DNA of 64,000 nt from Photobacterium alginatilyticum (GTDB lineage: Bacteria > Pseudomonadota > Gammaproteobacteria > Enterobacterales > Vibrionaceae), in contig NZ_RSEJ01000002.1 of assembly GCF_009910675.1 (NCBI RefSeq), positions 149,923 to 213,922 of the forward strand. The letters run 5' to 3'. Positions 28,269-37,652 of this stretch are shown piece by piece (the first letter of the stretch is position 1; each line of letters starts with the position of its first letter). Below the pieces are notes generated by a model, which saw only the letters and a list, made by a program, of their open reading frames with translations, was not told where the DNA came from and ran no database searches. The position numbers and the translations under genes are program-made.

Positions 28269-28901
28269 TTAGGAATTAGAATCTTGAGTTTCACGTTTAT
28301 AATTCCGCTCAAATACCCCCTCGGGCATTTGCTGGATCTGAAACTCTATCATTCGGTTGAAAGCATCTATCAAGGGGGAGAACTTCGCTTCTCCTTCCAG
28401 TGCGGCCAAGGCCAGATAACCGGCCTCGACGGTCGAGACCCCCTGCTCTTTCGGTGACTTACGGATGCGGTAATTGCCTTTCTCGACATTATCCAGATTA
28501 ACCGTTGGCAGCGCCTGCAGGTTGCTGGACAGTTGCCACATCTTGTAGGCCTTTTTCCAGGTACCATCAAGCAAAATCAGTGCTCGTTTTACGCCTTCAC
28601 GCTGCGGCTGCCGGGCCAGCGAAGAAACAGGCTCCGAATACTCTCCAGGGTATACAATGTAGACATCTCGCAAAGGATCGCTTAACAAGCTGTTCAGCTC
28701 ATCATGATCAGAAAAATCCTCTCCGACCCACAACCGGGCATTGGGTAAAGAGAGCGTCAGTATACGTGCGGTACCAATTGCACGTTTTACCTCTGAAGGA
28801 TGTTGTAATATCCAGAGTTCGGTTTTAGCATCAACAGTTTGGATCCAGCTGCAAATACAGGCTTTTTGGGCCTTGCCGCACTGCCCACAATATCGGCTCA
28901 T
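28269..28901 (-). CDS. tapT: tRNA-uridine aminocarboxypropyltransferase (DTW-domain, TapT-like)
   Basis: A 210-residue DTW-domain protein, a family that adds the acp3 group to uridine in tRNA. The N-terminus has a zinc-like cluster, CGQCGKAQKACICSW. The D-x-T-W signature appears as LLDGTWKKAYKMW, followed by YRIRKSPKEQGVSTVEAGYLAL. The frame is open far upstream, but only the ATG at 28901 yields the family N-terminus, with AAGGT upstream. Its start lies just 10 bases from the start of the divergent rhombosortase gene. Confidence 0.88.
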   Translation of the reverse strand: MSRYCGQCGKAQKACICSWIQTVDAKTELWILQHPSEVKRAIGTARILTLSLPNARLWVGEDFSDHDELNSLLSDPLRDVYIVYPGEYSEPVSSLARQPQREGVKRALILLDGTWKKAYKMWQLSSNLQALPTVNLDNVEKGNYRIRKSPKEQGVSTVEAGYLALAALEGEAKFSPLIDAFNRMIEFQIQQMPEGVFERNYKRETQDSNS

Positions 28902-28911
28902 CGAGGTGACC

Positions 28912-29484
28912 TTGTCTATTCGTACTTTTCTGATTATTGCCATCACAGCTCTCTTCATCGCACAATGGCCCGCCGCCCAATACTGGTTGGCCTGGGATCG
29001 CAGTGCAATACTCGATGGCGAAGTCTGGCGGATCCTAACAGGAAACCTGACCCATACCAATTGGCCGCATATGATAATGAATACCCTGGCGCTGGCAATC
29101 ATCACATTCATTTATCGGTTACATTACTCTGCCCGCCCATATAGCTTGCTAATACTGGTACTCTCGGCTGTCGTTGGAATTGGGATCATAGCAACCGACA
29201 TTCAGTGGTATGCCGGGCTATCAGGGGTACTTCACGGGCTATTTGCCTGGGGGGCCGTAAAAGATATCCAGACCAAACAGAAAGGCGGCTGGCTGCTTAT
29301 GCTGGGGCTCGTTGGTAAAATCGCGTCTGAACAATACTTCGGCGGTTCGGCCAGCTCAGAGGCACTTATCGGGGCACGCGTAGCTATCGAAGCACACCTT
29401 CTCGGTGCCATTGCCGGTGTAGTCTGCGTACTAATCCCGGTCATATTGAAGAAAAGCTTAAATAAAAACAAGCTCTTAAATTAA
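28912..29484 (+). CDS. rrtA: Rhombosortase RrtA
   Basis: A 190-residue rhomboid-family intramembrane serine protease. Rhombosortases remove GlyGly-CTERM tails from exported proteins. Six membrane segments are visible. The catalytic serine is Ser104 in WYAGLSGVLHG and the histidine is His162 in AIEAHLLGAIAGV. HTNWPHMIMN is a typical N-terminal motif. The TTG at 28912 is chosen because GAGGTG precedes it by 3 bases. The in-frame GTG at 28906 is an alternative. The frame stays open back to 28741, but that part is antisense to tapT. Confidence 0.88.
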   Translation: MSIRTFLIIAITALFIAQWPAAQYWLAWDRSAILDGEVWRILTGNLTHTNWPHMIMNTLALAIITFIYRLHYSARPYSLLILVLSAVVGIGIIATDIQWYAGLSGVLHGLFAWGAVKDIQTKQKGGWLLMLGLVGKIASEQYFGGSASSEALIGARVAIEAHLLGAIAGVVCVLIPVILKKSLNKNKLLN

Positions 29485-29517
29485 TAACTGTCGAACACTC
29501 TTTGCACACATATCATT

Positions 29518-29536
29518 GCAAATGAGAATTATTATT
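29518..29536. promoter_or_regulatory. Fur-like box before the yeaR-like gene
   Basis: The 16 bases AATGAGAATTATTATT match the Fur consensus AATGATAATCATTATC at 13 positions. The box touches the -35 element TTGACA (29535-29540), so iron-loaded Fur would block this promoter. Confidence 0.6.
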
Positions 29537-29563
29537 GACAATGCCGACCTTAACCTGCATTAT
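29535..29563 (+). promoter_or_regulatory. Sigma-70 promoter of the yeaR-like gene
   Basis: A consensus TTGACA (29535-29540) and CATTAT (29558-29563) are separated by exactly 17 bases, 57 bases before the start codon. Fur-like and NsrR-like sites overlap its two halves. Confidence 0.65.
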
Positions 29564-29574
29564 AAATGCAAGTT
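29552..29574. promoter_or_regulatory. NsrR-like site over the -10 box of the yeaR-like gene
   Basis: The dyad has arms AACCTGCATTA and AAATGCAAGTT separated by one base. It agrees with the NsrR consensus (AANATGCATTT-N-AAATGCATNTT) at all but three defined positions. E. coli yeaR is a known NsrR target, so nitric oxide control is likely conserved. Confidence 0.65.
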
Positions 29575-29619
29575 AAGAGTAAGCCAATTTAGTTCTCACT
29601 TGCATGCTAAGAGGTCATT

Positions 29620-29958
29620 ATGAGCCATCTACGAATTCCAGCTGATTGGATAATTCAGCGTTCAACCCCTTTCTTTACCAAGCAGACGGTACCAGCGGCA
29701 TTGCTATCGCATCATAATACGGCAGAGGGCGTGTTCGGACAGCTTTGCGTCATGGAAGGCAGCGTTACCTATCACGGTTTCGCGGATAGTGAGGCCACCG
29801 AGCCCGAAATGACAGTCGTCATCAATGCCGGTCAGTTTGCAACCAGCCCACCACAGTACTGGCATCGGATAGAACTCTCCGATGACGCGCAGTTCAACAT
29901 TAACTTCTGGTCAGAGAAAGAAAAAAACGATCAGCCCCTATTCAATACCAAGAAATAA
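29620..29958 (+). CDS. yeaR: YeaR-like DUF1971 cupin protein
   Basis: A 112-residue single-domain cupin, similar along its length to E. coli YeaR (RSTPFFTKQTVPAALL, LCVMEGSVTYHGFAD, VINAGQFATSPPQYWHRIE, FNINFWSE). Related domains occur at the N-terminus of TehB-type tellurite-resistance proteins. The exact activity is unknown, but E. coli yeaR is induced by nitrate, nitrite and nitric oxide. It stands alone with a well-formed promoter carrying NsrR-like and Fur-like sites. Confidence 0.88.
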   Translation: MSHLRIPADWIIQRSTPFFTKQTVPAALLSHHNTAEGVFGQLCVMEGSVTYHGFADSEATEPEMTVVINAGQFATSPPQYWHRIELSDDAQFNINFWSEKEKNDQPLFNTKK

Positions 29959-29980
29959 CCAGCAATTGCCAGGAAATGGA

Positions 29981-29989
29981 CCCCCCCCC
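29981..29989. repeat. C9 homopolymer after the yeaR-like gene
   Basis: Nine consecutive C, followed 12 bases later by a small hairpin CTTCGCC/GGCGAAG at 30002-30021. It lies between convergent genes and no coding effect is visible. It may also be prone to sequencing error. Confidence 0.6.
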
Positions 29990-30068
29990 TCACTCAAACA
30001 GCTTCGCCAAGGAAGGCGAAGAAGAACCACATACCTCTCTCCTTCAGCCGCTGTGCTTTGAAGAAAAG

Positions 30069-30356
30069 TTAAAGCTTAATTCGCTCCCGGTTCTTGGCGA
30101 CAGTCGCAGCGCCTATCCCCTTCACATTTTCTAGCTCGTCAGCTGTGGCGAACGTACCATGAGTATTACGGTATTCAATGATATTTGCTGCTTTGTCCGG
30201 CCCAATACCAAGTAATAGCTTATCCAGCTCTTCAGCATTGGCTGTATTGATATTCACAGTGATCTCAATACCCTCATGTGAATCACCACTAGCATGCCCC
30301 ACAGGAACAAAGCATAGCGCGGCAATCAGTATTACCGCATGAAAGAATACATTCAA
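30069..30356 (-). CDS. ComEA-like exported helix-hairpin-helix protein
   Basis: A 95-residue protein with a signal peptide (MNVFFHAVILIAALCFVPVGHA) and a double helix-hairpin-helix DNA-binding domain (INTANAEELDKLLLGIGPDKAANIIEYR, ELENVKGIGAATVAKNRERI). Periplasmic ComEA binds incoming DNA during natural transformation in Vibrio. E. coli has the homologue YbaV at the same place after ppiD. Translation most likely starts at the TTG at 30356, because GGAGG is 6 bases upstream. The GTG at 30398 lacks a ribosome site. Confidence 0.85.
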   Translation of the reverse strand: MNVFFHAVILIAALCFVPVGHASGDSHEGIEITVNINTANAEELDKLLLGIGPDKAANIIEYRNTHGTFATADELENVKGIGAATVAKNRERIKL

Positions 30357-30446
30357 AATTAACCTCCACTCATTACAAACCAAATAGGAATATTTCACGG
30401 TTCTGCGGTAATTAGCTTAAAACGAGAGGAAAGGAGGTAAATAGAA

Positions 30447-30521
30447 ATGAATAATGATATGACAGAAAAACGACGGGCCGCACAATGGCGGCCCGTTAAC
30501 GAATTGCTAAATTACAATTAG
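30447..30521 (+). CDS. Candidate 24-residue micro-ORF with strong ribosome site
   Basis: AAAGGAGGT stands 8-9 bases before an ATG that opens a 24-codon frame (MNNDMTEKRRAAQWRPVNEL...). It is on the opposite strand to its neighbours and overlaps the ppiD terminator and the ppiD stop codon. The near-perfect ribosome site is the only support. It may be coincidental, and no homologue is known to me. Confidence 0.25.
   Translation: MNNDMTEKRRAAQWRPVNELLNYN
30466..30496 (-). terminator. Intrinsic terminator after ppiD
   Basis: Stem ACGGGCCGC/GCGGCCCGT with an ACAATG loop. On the minus strand it is followed by CG and then five T. It lies 22 bases beyond the ppiD stop. Confidence 0.88.
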
Positions 30522-32407
30522 TTTGCTGGTGCATCCAGAGTTGGATAACTAACCTCAGCAGTGTTTCGCAGTACTTTCAGCGTTGCCATTACATCCTGCT
30601 GTGCATTCATCTGCTCAACCTGAGTGGCTAACTGGCTGTCTGATGCAACCTGCTCAACATCCGCCTCAATCACTTCATCCAAAGCGATAATCAGCACATT
30701 GCCGGACATGTCACGCGTCATACCGTAAACTGCCTTGCTATCGACAGGCTTGGCTAGACCATAGGCAACCTGGGCAACCATACGGTCAGCACCAGAACGA
30801 CTGATGGTTTGCGCATCAGAGAAGCTAAGAGACTCTGTTTCCAGGATGTCTGTCTTGCCATCACGAAGCGCTGCAATGATCTCGTCAGCTTTTGCCTGTG
30901 CAGCCTGCTCGCCTTGCTGAGCAGCCAACTGCTGCTTAACAGAGTCAGAGACTTCGTCGAAAGGAAGCACCATCTCATCACGAGCGTCTTCGACACGTAC
31001 GACAACGACATGCTCTGGACCGATCTCAATCACATCAGAGTTCAGGCCATCTTCACGCACTTCCGGGCTAAATACCGCCTGCATTACTGCAGGGTTAGCC
31101 AATACGCCTGGCGCATCGTTCTGGGCGAAGAAATCAGTTGTCTGCACTTCTGCATCCACAGCCGCTGCAGCATCGTCCAATGAATCTGGCATTTCGAACG
31201 CTGTCTCAGCCAGCTGAGTCTGAAGGTCATAGAACTCTTCAGCCGCACGCTGCTCACGAAGCTCGGCAACAATTTCATCGTGCACATTAGCAAATGGCTT
31301 AACCTTAGAAGCCTTGATATCGTCTAGCTTGATGATGTGGTAGCCAAACGAGGTCTGGACAACGGCAGATATTTCACCTTTGTTCAATGCAAATGCCGCA
31401 TCTTCAAAAGCCGGATCCATCACGCCGCGCTCAAACCAATCTAGCTTACCGCCTTCTTTGGCACTGAACGTATCGTCAGAAGACGACTCGGCCAACTGGG
31501 CAAAGTCCGCTCCGCCGTTTAGCTCAGCCAGCAGGGCATCAGCCTTCGCTTTTGCATCACTGCTGTCACCCTGGATAAGGATATGGCTAGCAAGGCGCTG
31601 CTCGGCTGTGCCAAATTTAGCCTGGTTCTCTGCGTAAAAAGCTTTTGCATCATCTTCAGAGATATCCAGCGTGGTTTTCAGGCCCTCGCCCGACAGCTCG
31701 ATGTAAGCCACTTTGACCTGATCAGGGCGCGTGAACATCTGTGGGTTCTGATCATAGAAAGCCTGGATTGCTTCTTCAGAAACATCCGCGTTCTTCTGAA
31801 ACTCAGCCACATCCAGAGTCAGGCTACGGATAACACGCTGCTGCTTCTCAAGCTTGGTCAGTGCCGCCAGCTCATTGCCCAATGCAAAATCACTGCCTTG
31901 GATCGCAGTCAGTAGCTGCTGACGCAGCATATCTGTACGCATTGACTCGGCAAACATTTCCGGTGTGAAACCAGAACGACGAAGCAAGGTATTGTATACC
32001 TCGTTGTCAAACTTACCGTCACGCTGGAACTCAGGCATTGAGACAATCGAGCTACGGATCTGCTCATCACTGATACGCAAACCAAGCTCTTTGGCGCGTT
32101 GCTCAACCAGTACATCATTGACCATGCGATCAAGCACGCTACGACGGAACTGCTGTACGTAAGCCGGATCGCCCATCAACGTTGTGAAGTACTCACCAAG
32201 CTGAGACTGCATACGGTTACGCTCATTCTGGTAGGCCTGCTCGAACTCACGCTGACTGATTTCTCGATCATCAATCTTTGCAGCGGCTTGCTCACTGCCA
32301 CCGGCAAGGTAACTACCCACACCAGCAAAAACAAAAGATAAAATAATTAAGCCAAGAATGATCTTGACCCAAATGCTGCTAGCGCCTTCGCGCATACGCT
32401 CCATCAT
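30518..32407 (-). CDS. ppiD: Periplasmic folding chaperone PpiD
   Basis: A 629-residue inner-membrane-anchored periplasmic chaperone of the SurA/PpiD type, working near the Sec translocon. An N-terminal anchor (SIWVKIILGLIILSFVFAGVGSYL) is followed by a SurA-like N domain, and a parvulin domain lies at about residues 265-360 (LASHILIQGDSSDAKAKADALL, FGYHIIKLDD). Length matches E. coli PpiD (623). It follows hupB, as in E. coli. Confidence 0.95.
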   Translation of the reverse strand: MMERMREGASSIWVKIILGLIILSFVFAGVGSYLAGGSEQAAAKIDDREISQREFEQAYQNERNRMQSQLGEYFTTLMGDPAYVQQFRRSVLDRMVNDVLVEQRAKELGLRISDEQIRSSIVSMPEFQRDGKFDNEVYNTLLRRSGFTPEMFAESMRTDMLRQQLLTAIQGSDFALGNELAALTKLEKQQRVIRSLTLDVAEFQKNADVSEEAIQAFYDQNPQMFTRPDQVKVAYIELSGEGLKTTLDISEDDAKAFYAENQAKFGTAEQRLASHILIQGDSSDAKAKADALLAELNGGADFAQLAESSSDDTFSAKEGGKLDWFERGVMDPAFEDAAFALNKGEISAVVQTSFGYHIIKLDDIKASKVKPFANVHDEIVAELREQRAAEEFYDLQTQLAETAFEMPDSLDDAAAAVDAEVQTTDFFAQNDAPGVLANPAVMQAVFSPEVREDGLNSDVIEIGPEHVVVVRVEDARDEMVLPFDEVSDSVKQQLAAQQGEQAAQAKADEIIAALRDGKTDILETESLSFSDAQTISRSGADRMVAQVAYGLAKPVDSKAVYGMTRDMSGNVLIIALDEVIEADVEQVASDSQLATQVEQMNAQQDVMATLKVLRNTAEVSYPTLDAPAN

Positions 32408-32517
32408 AATCTGCCGTATCTCCTACTCATTCGATCTGGCACTGTGGTTGTGAAGAATGCCTTCGGGTATCTAGCCAATAGGCACTAGATACTGAAAATT
32501 TCACCCTGATACAAAGT

Positions 32518-32543
32518 AAAAAAAGCGCATCAACTCGATGCGC
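32518..32543 (-). terminator. Intrinsic terminator after hupB
   Basis: Stem GCGCATC/GATGCGC with an AACTC loop. On the minus strand it is followed by seven T. It separates hupB from ppiD, which then needs its own promoter. Confidence 0.88.
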
Positions 32544-32626
32544 CCTCATTTCATGCCAAGTTGTCAGTAAGTCTGACAACCCGCATCGATGTTTGTTCAA
32601 TACAAACAGCGGGCCGATGCCCACTA

Positions 32627-32899
32627 TTAGTTTACAGAATCCTTAAGCGCTTTACCCGCTTTAAAGCCAGGTACTTTCGCAGCAGCAATCTGGATTTCTT
32701 CACCTGTCTGTGGGTTGCGACCGGTACGTGCTGCACGCTCACGAACAGAGAAAGTACCGAAACCAACTAGCGCAACCTGATCACCTGTTTTCAGGGTGTC
32801 TGAAACAGCGTCAATGAATGCATCCAGAGCACGACCAGCTGACGCTTTAGAAATATCTGCATTTTCAGCAATTTTATCAACTAACTGAGTTTTGTTCAC
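32627..32899 (-). CDS. hupB: DNA-binding protein HU-beta
   Basis: A 90-residue nucleoid protein, nearly identical to E. coli Hup[62 protein letters not shown]. The start is the GTG at 32899, preceded by AGGGG. Upstream in-frame codons give no family sequence. It lies downstream of lon, as in E. coli. Confidence 0.97.
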   Translation of the reverse strand: MNKTQLVDKIAENADISKASAGRALDAFIDAVSDTLKTGDQVALVGFGTFSVRERAARTGRNPQTGEEIQIAAAKVPGFKAGKALKDSVN

Positions 32900-33074
32900 G
32901 ATTTCATCCCCTCTATGAACCTTGTCCGCAAGCCACCTTGTCAACAAGCTTAAAACTTGCAACGGACAAAAAAAATGTATCAGGCCTAATTATACCGGCA
33001 CAGAACACCTGAGATACGGGTAAGCATTGATATTATTGAGCTTACAGCGAATTAGACCTAACTTATAGCGATAC

Positions 33075-33112
33075 AAAAAAACGCTGACAAGGCTTTTTGT
33101 ACCTGAAAGCGT
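33075..33112 (-). terminator. Probable terminator after lon
   Basis: On the minus strand, ACGCT and AGCGT arms enclose an inner AGG/CCT pairing and are followed by a run of seven T. The stem is imperfect. It lies 11 bases beyond the lon stop. Confidence 0.5.
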
Positions 33113-33123
33113 CTTTTCTTTAC

Positions 33124-35496
33124 TTAACTTTGCTGCATGTCACTGTTTTGGGCGTTAACCAGCTCAATGCCTGTCGGATTATTCTGCAGTGCAACGGTCA
33201 GCACCTCATCAATCCAACGCACCGGACGCACGACCAAATCCGCAATCACGTTATCTGGGATCTCTTCCAAATCACGCTCATTCTCTTTCGGGATAAGTAC
33301 CGTCTTGATACCCCCTCGGTGTGCGGCCAGCAGTTTTTCTTTCAGGCCACCGATCGGCAATACTTCACCACGCAGTGTGATTTCACCCGTCATGGCAACA
33401 TCACCGCGTACCGGGTTACCCGTCAGACTTGATACCAGCGCCGTACACATCGCAATACCCGCACTCGGACCGTCTTTCGGTGTTGCGCCTTCTGGTACGT
33501 GAACATGAATATCACGCTTCTCGTAGAAGTCTGCAGCCACGCCAAGACGTTCGGCACGGGTACGTACAACGGTCATTGCCGCCTGGATCGACTCCTGCAT
33601 CACGTCCCCCAGCGAGCCGGTGTAGGTAAACTTACCTTTACCCGGCATCGACTCGGTTTCAATCGTCAGCAGATCACCACCGACTTCCGTCCAGGCCAAA
33701 CCGGTTACCTGACCAATACGGTTGTTCTCTTCAGCTTTACCGTAATCGAAGCGCTGGACGCCCAGGTAAGCTTTCAGGTTTTCCTGAGTGATCGTCACCG
33801 TCTTGGTGTCAGTGTTTAGCAGGATCTCTTTGACTGCCTTACGGCATAGTTTGGAGATTTCACGCTCCAGGCTACGCACGCCCGCTTCACGGGTGTAATA
33901 ACGAATAATGCCGATCAGGGCTGAATCATCGACTTCAACCTCGCCCGGCTTCAGGCCGTTGCGCTTGATCTGCTTCTCCAGCAGGTGGCGCTTGGCAATA
34001 TTGAGTTTCTCGTCTTCGGTATAACCCGACAGACGGATCACTTCCATACGGTCAAGGAGCGGCCCCGGAATGTTCATTGAGTTCGAGGTCGCCACGAACA
34101 TCACGTCAGACAGATCGTAATCAACTTCCAGGTAGTGGTCGTTGAACGCATTGTTCTGTTCAGGATCAAGTACCTCCAGCAAAGCTGACGATGGATCGCC
34201 GCGCATATCCGATGACATCTTGTCGATCTCATCCAGCAGGAACAGCGGGTTTTTCACTTCCACTTTGGCCATTTTCTGGATCAGCTTGCCCGGCATAGAG
34301 CCGATATAGGTACGACGGTGACCACGGATCTCCGCCTCGTCACGCACACCACCCAGTGCCATACGCACGTACTTACGGCCTGTTGCGGCGGCAATAGACT
34401 GCCCCAGCGAGGTTTTACCGACACCTGGAGGACCAACAAGACATAGAATAGGTCCCTTCAGCTTGTTGATACGGCTCTGAACCGCCAGGTACTCAAGAAT
34501 ACGCTCTTTAACACGTTCCAGACCATAATGGTCGGCATTCAAGACTTCTTCTGCCTTGGCCAGGTTTTTCTTCACCTTAGAACGCTTATGCCATGGCACG
34601 CTCAGCATCCAGTCGATATAGCCGCGTACAACCGTCGCTTCCGCTGACATCGGCGACATCATCTTCAGCTTCTGCAGTTCCTGCTCGGTTTTTTCACGCG
34701 CCTCAGCCGGCATTTTCGACTCTTCGATCTTCTTCTTCAAAGATTCGAATTCATCCGGGGCATCATCCAGCTCACCCAGCTCTTTCTGGATAGCCTTCAT
34801 TTGTTCGTTGAGGTAATACTCGCGCTGGCTCTTTTCCATCTGCTTCTTGACGCGGCCACGAATGCGCTTCTCAACCTGCAGCAGGTCAATTTCAGATTCC
34901 ATCATTGCCATCAGGAACTCGAGGCGTTCCGTGATATCAACGATTTCTAGCACCTTCTGCTTATCGGCAAGCTTAAGCGGCATATGCGCAGCAATGGTGT
35001 CGGCAAGGCGTGCCGCTTCATCAATGCCGTTCAGCGACGTCAGCACTTCCGGCGGGATCTTCTTGTTCAGCTTGATAAAGCCTTCGAACTGGTTGATCGC
35101 CGTACGGACCAGCACTTCCTGCTCACGCTCGTCCATCTCCTGGGTTACAAGAAACTCTGCGTCGGCAGTGAAAAACTCATCATCGCGTAGATTTTCAACC
35201 TTGGCACGCTGCTGGCCTTCAACCAGCACTTTCACCGTACCATCAGGCAACTTCAACAACTGAAGAATAGTGGCAACCGTACCGACATCATACAGGTCGT
35301 CGATCGAAGGCTCGTCGGTAGCCGCTTCTTTCTGGGCTACCAACAAAATTTGCTTATTGTCATCCATTGCCGACTCAAGACAACGAATAGATTTATCCCG
35401 GCCTACAAACAATGGAATAACCATATGAGGGTAGACCACCACATCTCGTAGTGGCAGAACGGGGATCTCAAGGCGTTCCGAACGCTCCAGGTTCAT
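33124..35496 (-). CDS. lon: ATP-dependent protease Lon
   Basis: A 790-residue serine protease-ATPase that degrades misfolded and regulatory proteins. It has the N-terminal substrate domain ([20 protein letters not shown]), Walker [14 protein letters not shown], Walker [10 protein letters not shown], and the C-terminal protease domain with catalytic Ser in [11 protein letters not shown] and Lys in [13 protein letters not shown]. The frame is open 39 codons upstream of the ATG at 35496, but the latter matches the family N-terminus ([12 protein letters not shown]) and follows GGAAGAGAG. A heat-shock promoter precedes it. Confidence 0.97.
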   Translation of the reverse strand: MNLERSERLEIPVLPLRDVVVYPHMVIPLFVGRDKSIRCLESAMDDNKQILLVAQKEAATDEPSIDDLYDVGTVATILQLLKLPDGTVKVLVEGQQRAKVENLRDDEFFTADAEFLVTQEMDEREQEVLVRTAINQFEGFIKLNKKIPPEVLTSLNGIDEAARLADTIAAHMPLKLADKQKVLEIVDITERLEFLMAMMESEIDLLQVEKRIRGRVKKQMEKSQREYYLNEQMKAIQKELGELDDAPDEFESLKKKIEESKMPAEAREKTEQELQKLKMMSPMSAEATVVRGYIDWMLSVPWHKRSKVKKNLAKAEEVLNADHYGLERVKERILEYLAVQSRINKLKGPILCLVGPPGVGKTSLGQSIAAATGRKYVRMALGGVRDEAEIRGHRRTYIGSMPGKLIQKMAKVEVKNPLFLLDEIDKMSSDMRGDPSSALLEVLDPEQNNAFNDHYLEVDYDLSDVMFVATSNSMNIPGPLLDRMEVIRLSGYTEDEKLNIAKRHLLEKQIKRNGLKPGEVEVDDSALIGIIRYYTREAGVRSLEREISKLCRKAVKEILLNTDTKTVTITQENLKAYLGVQRFDYGKAEENNRIGQVTGLAWTEVGGDLLTIETESMPGKGKFTYTGSLGDVMQESIQAAMTVVRTRAERLGVAADFYEKRDIHVHVPEGATPKDGPSAGIAMCTALVSSLTGNPVRGDVAMTGEITLRGEVLPIGGLKEKLLAAHRGGIKTVLIPKENERDLEEIPDNVIADLVVRPVRWIDEVLTVALQNNPTGIELVNAQNSDMQQS

Positions 35497-35531
35497 ATTC
35501 TTCTCTCTTCCGTTCAATCTCTTTACTGAGT

Positions 35532-35559
35532 ATATGGGGGTAAAGCAGAAAGATTCAAC
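35532..35559 (-). promoter_or_regulatory. Sigma-32-type heat-shock promoter of lon
   Basis: On the minus strand GTTGAAT and CCCCATATA-like elements (TTGAAT at 35558-35553, CCCCATAT at 35539-35532) are 13 bases apart. They resemble the sigma-32 consensus and lie about 36 bases before the lon start. lon is a heat-shock gene in E. coli. Confidence 0.7.
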
Positions 35560-35578
35560 GGGATAAGTAACAGAAAAT

Positions 35579-35607
35579 AAAAAAGGAGGCAAAAGCCTCC
35601 TTTTTTT
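35579..35607 (-). terminator. Intrinsic terminator after clpX
   Basis: Stem GGAGGC/GCCTCC with an AAAA loop, flanked by A- and T-runs. On the minus strand it lies 27 bases beyond the clpX stop and ahead of the lon promoter. Confidence 0.88.
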
Positions 35608-35633
35608 CAACATTATGAGCAGTAATTACACAA

Positions 35634-36914
35634 TCACTCAGCGCCAGCTGCTTGATTTTCTGTGTTTTCATAAATCAGCAATGGGTCGGACTCACCCTTG
35701 ATGACTGATTCATCGATGACTACTTTGCTCACGCCTTCTGCAGAAGGAAGTTCGTACATAGTATCTAGCAGGACAGCTTCCACGATAGAACGTAGACCAC
35801 GAGCACCAGTTTTGCGCTCCATTGCCTTACGGGCAATCGCTACCAGCGCATCATCACGGAACTCAAGCTCGACATTTTCCAGCTCAAGCAATGCGGCATA
35901 CTGCTTGGTCAATGCGTTCTTCGGCTCGCGCAGGATCTGCACCAGTGCATCTTCGTCCAGTTCGTTCAGGATCGCCGTGACAGGCAGACGACCAATGAAC
36001 TCAGGGATCAGACCGTACTTAACCAAATCTTCCGGCTCAACCTGTTCAAACAGATCGCTCAGAGTGCGCGACTCGTCTTTAGAACGAACATCGGCACCGA
36101 AGCCAATACCTGTACCGGTTGCTACACGCTGATCAACCACTTTATCCAGACCGGCAAATGCACCACCACAGATAAACAGGATCTTAGAGGTATCAACCTG
36201 CAAGAACTCCTGCTGTGGGTGCTTGCGGCCACCTTGTGGCGGAACAGAGGCAACAGTACCTTCGATCAGTTTCAGCAAGGCCTGCTGAACACCTTCACCC
36301 GATACATCACGGGTAATCGACGGGTTGTCTGACTTACGTGAAATCTTGTCGATTTCATCAATGTATACAATACCACGTTCTGCTTTTGCTACGTCGTAAT
36401 CACACTTCTGTAGCAATTTCTGGATGATATTTTCTACATCTTCACCGACATAACCCGCTTCTGTCAGCGTGGTTGCATCAGCCATAGTAAACGGTACATC
36501 CAACATACGAGCCAGTGTTTCAGCCAGTAGAGTCTTACCACTACCGGTCGGGCCGATCAGCAGAATGTTACTCTTACCCAGCTCAACACCGTCGCTGGTG
36601 GTGTCGCCATTTCGAAGACGTTTGTAATGGTTGTACACCGCTACCGCCAGTACCTTTTTCGCATGGTTCTGACCAATAACGTAATCATCCAGGTTCGCAC
36701 GAATTTCCTGTGGCGTTGGAAGTTCGCTGCCGTCTCGCTTCGGCATCACTTCTTTAATTTCTTCGCGAATAATATCGTTGCATAGATCAACGCACTCATC
36801 GCAAATATAAACAGAAGGGCCAGCAATCAGCTTGCGAACTTCATGTTGACTTTTGCCGCAGAAAGAGCAGTACAGCAGTTTTCCACTACCACTCTCTTTT
36901 CGCTTATCTGTCAT
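35634..36914 (-). CDS. clpX: ClpXP unfoldase subunit ClpX
   Basis: A 426-residue AAA+ ATPase that unfolds substrates for ClpP. It has an N-terminal zinc domain ([25 protein letters not shown]), Walker [17 protein letters not shown], pore loop EAGYVGED, Walker [10 protein letters not shown] and the ClpP-docking IGF loop (GTGIGFGAD). Length and sequence match E. coli ClpX (424). It follows clpP with a 114-base gap, so a separate promoter is possible. Confidence 0.98.
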   Translation of the reverse strand: MTDKRKESGSGKLLYCSFCGKSQHEVRKLIAGPSVYICDECVDLCNDIIREEIKEVMPKRDGSELPTPQEIRANLDDYVIGQNHAKKVLAVAVYNHYKRLRNGDTTSDGVELGKSNILLIGPTGSGKTLLAETLARMLDVPFTMADATTLTEAGYVGEDVENIIQKLLQKCDYDVAKAERGIVYIDEIDKISRKSDNPSITRDVSGEGVQQALLKLIEGTVASVPPQGGRKHPQQEFLQVDTSKILFICGGAFAGLDKVVDQRVATGTGIGFGADVRSKDESRTLSDLFEQVEPEDLVKYGLIPEFIGRLPVTAILNELDEDALVQILREPKNALTKQYAALLELENVELEFRDDALVAIARKAMERKTGARGLRSIVEAVLLDTMYELPSAEGVSKVVIDESVIKGESDPLLIYENTENQAAGAE

Positions 36915-37028
36915 TCGCTAACCTCTTTTTGGGTCTCAACCCATCATTGCCTTGTTTTGAGTGTATAACAACTCTTATCATTTTGCTCCGCGTCTCAGCA
37001 AACCTGTGCCACGGAGCCAAAAACAGAG

Positions 37029-37652
37029 TTAGTCACGGTTACTCAAAACTGCATCTACCAAGCCGTACTCGACTGCTTGCTCTGCCGACATGAAGTTATC
37101 ACGATCTGTATCGCGCTCAACCACCTCAAGCGGCTGGCCTGTGTGCTCGGCAAGCAGATTATTTAGTCGTTTCTTGATAGTTAAAATTTCTTGAGCATGG
37201 ATCTGAATATCAGAAGCCTGGCCCTGGAAACCGCCTAGCGGCTGGTGAATCATCACGCGCGAGTTAGGCAGACAGAAACGTTTGCCCGGCGCACCGCCAG
37301 CCAGCAGGAAGGCGCCCATTGAGCAAGCCTGACCCATACAGAAAGTACTCACGTTTGGCTTGATGTGCTGCATGGTGTCATAAATTGACATGCCGGCAGT
37401 TACCGAGCCACCCGGTGAGTTGATGTATAGAAAAATATCTTTGTCTGGATTTTCAGACTCAAGGAATAAAAGCTGCGCAACCACTAGGTTGGCCATGTGA
37501 TCTTCTACCTGACCGGTCAGAAAAATCACACGCTCTTTTAGCAGTCGGGAATAGATGTCGTAAGAACGCTCACCACGAGAAGTCTGCTCGACCACCATAG
37601 GTACCAGCGCGTTCATAATTGGCGACATGGCGTTGTTGTCTTGGTAGCTCAT
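37029..37652 (-). CDS. clpP: Clp protease proteolytic subunit ClpP
   Basis: A 207-residue serine peptidase that forms the proteolytic barrel for ClpX and ClpA. The triad is visible: Ser111 ([11 protein letters not shown]), His136 ([10 protein letters not shown]) and Asp185 (DTDRDNFMS), the same numbers as the E. coli precursor. The first residues ([20 protein letters not shown]) probably include a short propeptide. It lies between tig and clpX, the usual order. Confidence 0.98.
   Translation of the reverse strand: MSYQDNNAMSPIMNALVPMVVEQTSRGERSYDIYSRLLKERVIFLTGQVEDHMANLVVAQLLFLESENPDKDIFLYINSPGGSVTAGMSIYDTMQHIKPNVSTFCMGQACSMGAFLLAGGAPGKRFCLPNSRVMIHQPLGGFQGQASDIQIHAQEILTIKKRLNNLLAEHTGQPLEVVERDTDRDNFMSAEQAVEYGLVDAVLSNRD

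Noticed and set aside
28741-28911. Upstream extension of the rhombosortase frame
   Set aside because: It is antisense to tapT coding sequence and gives no rhomboid-like sequence; the signal for translation is at the TTG at 28912.
29981-29989. C9 tract as a phase-variation switch
   Set aside because: It lies between convergent genes, outside any coding frame or promoter I can see.
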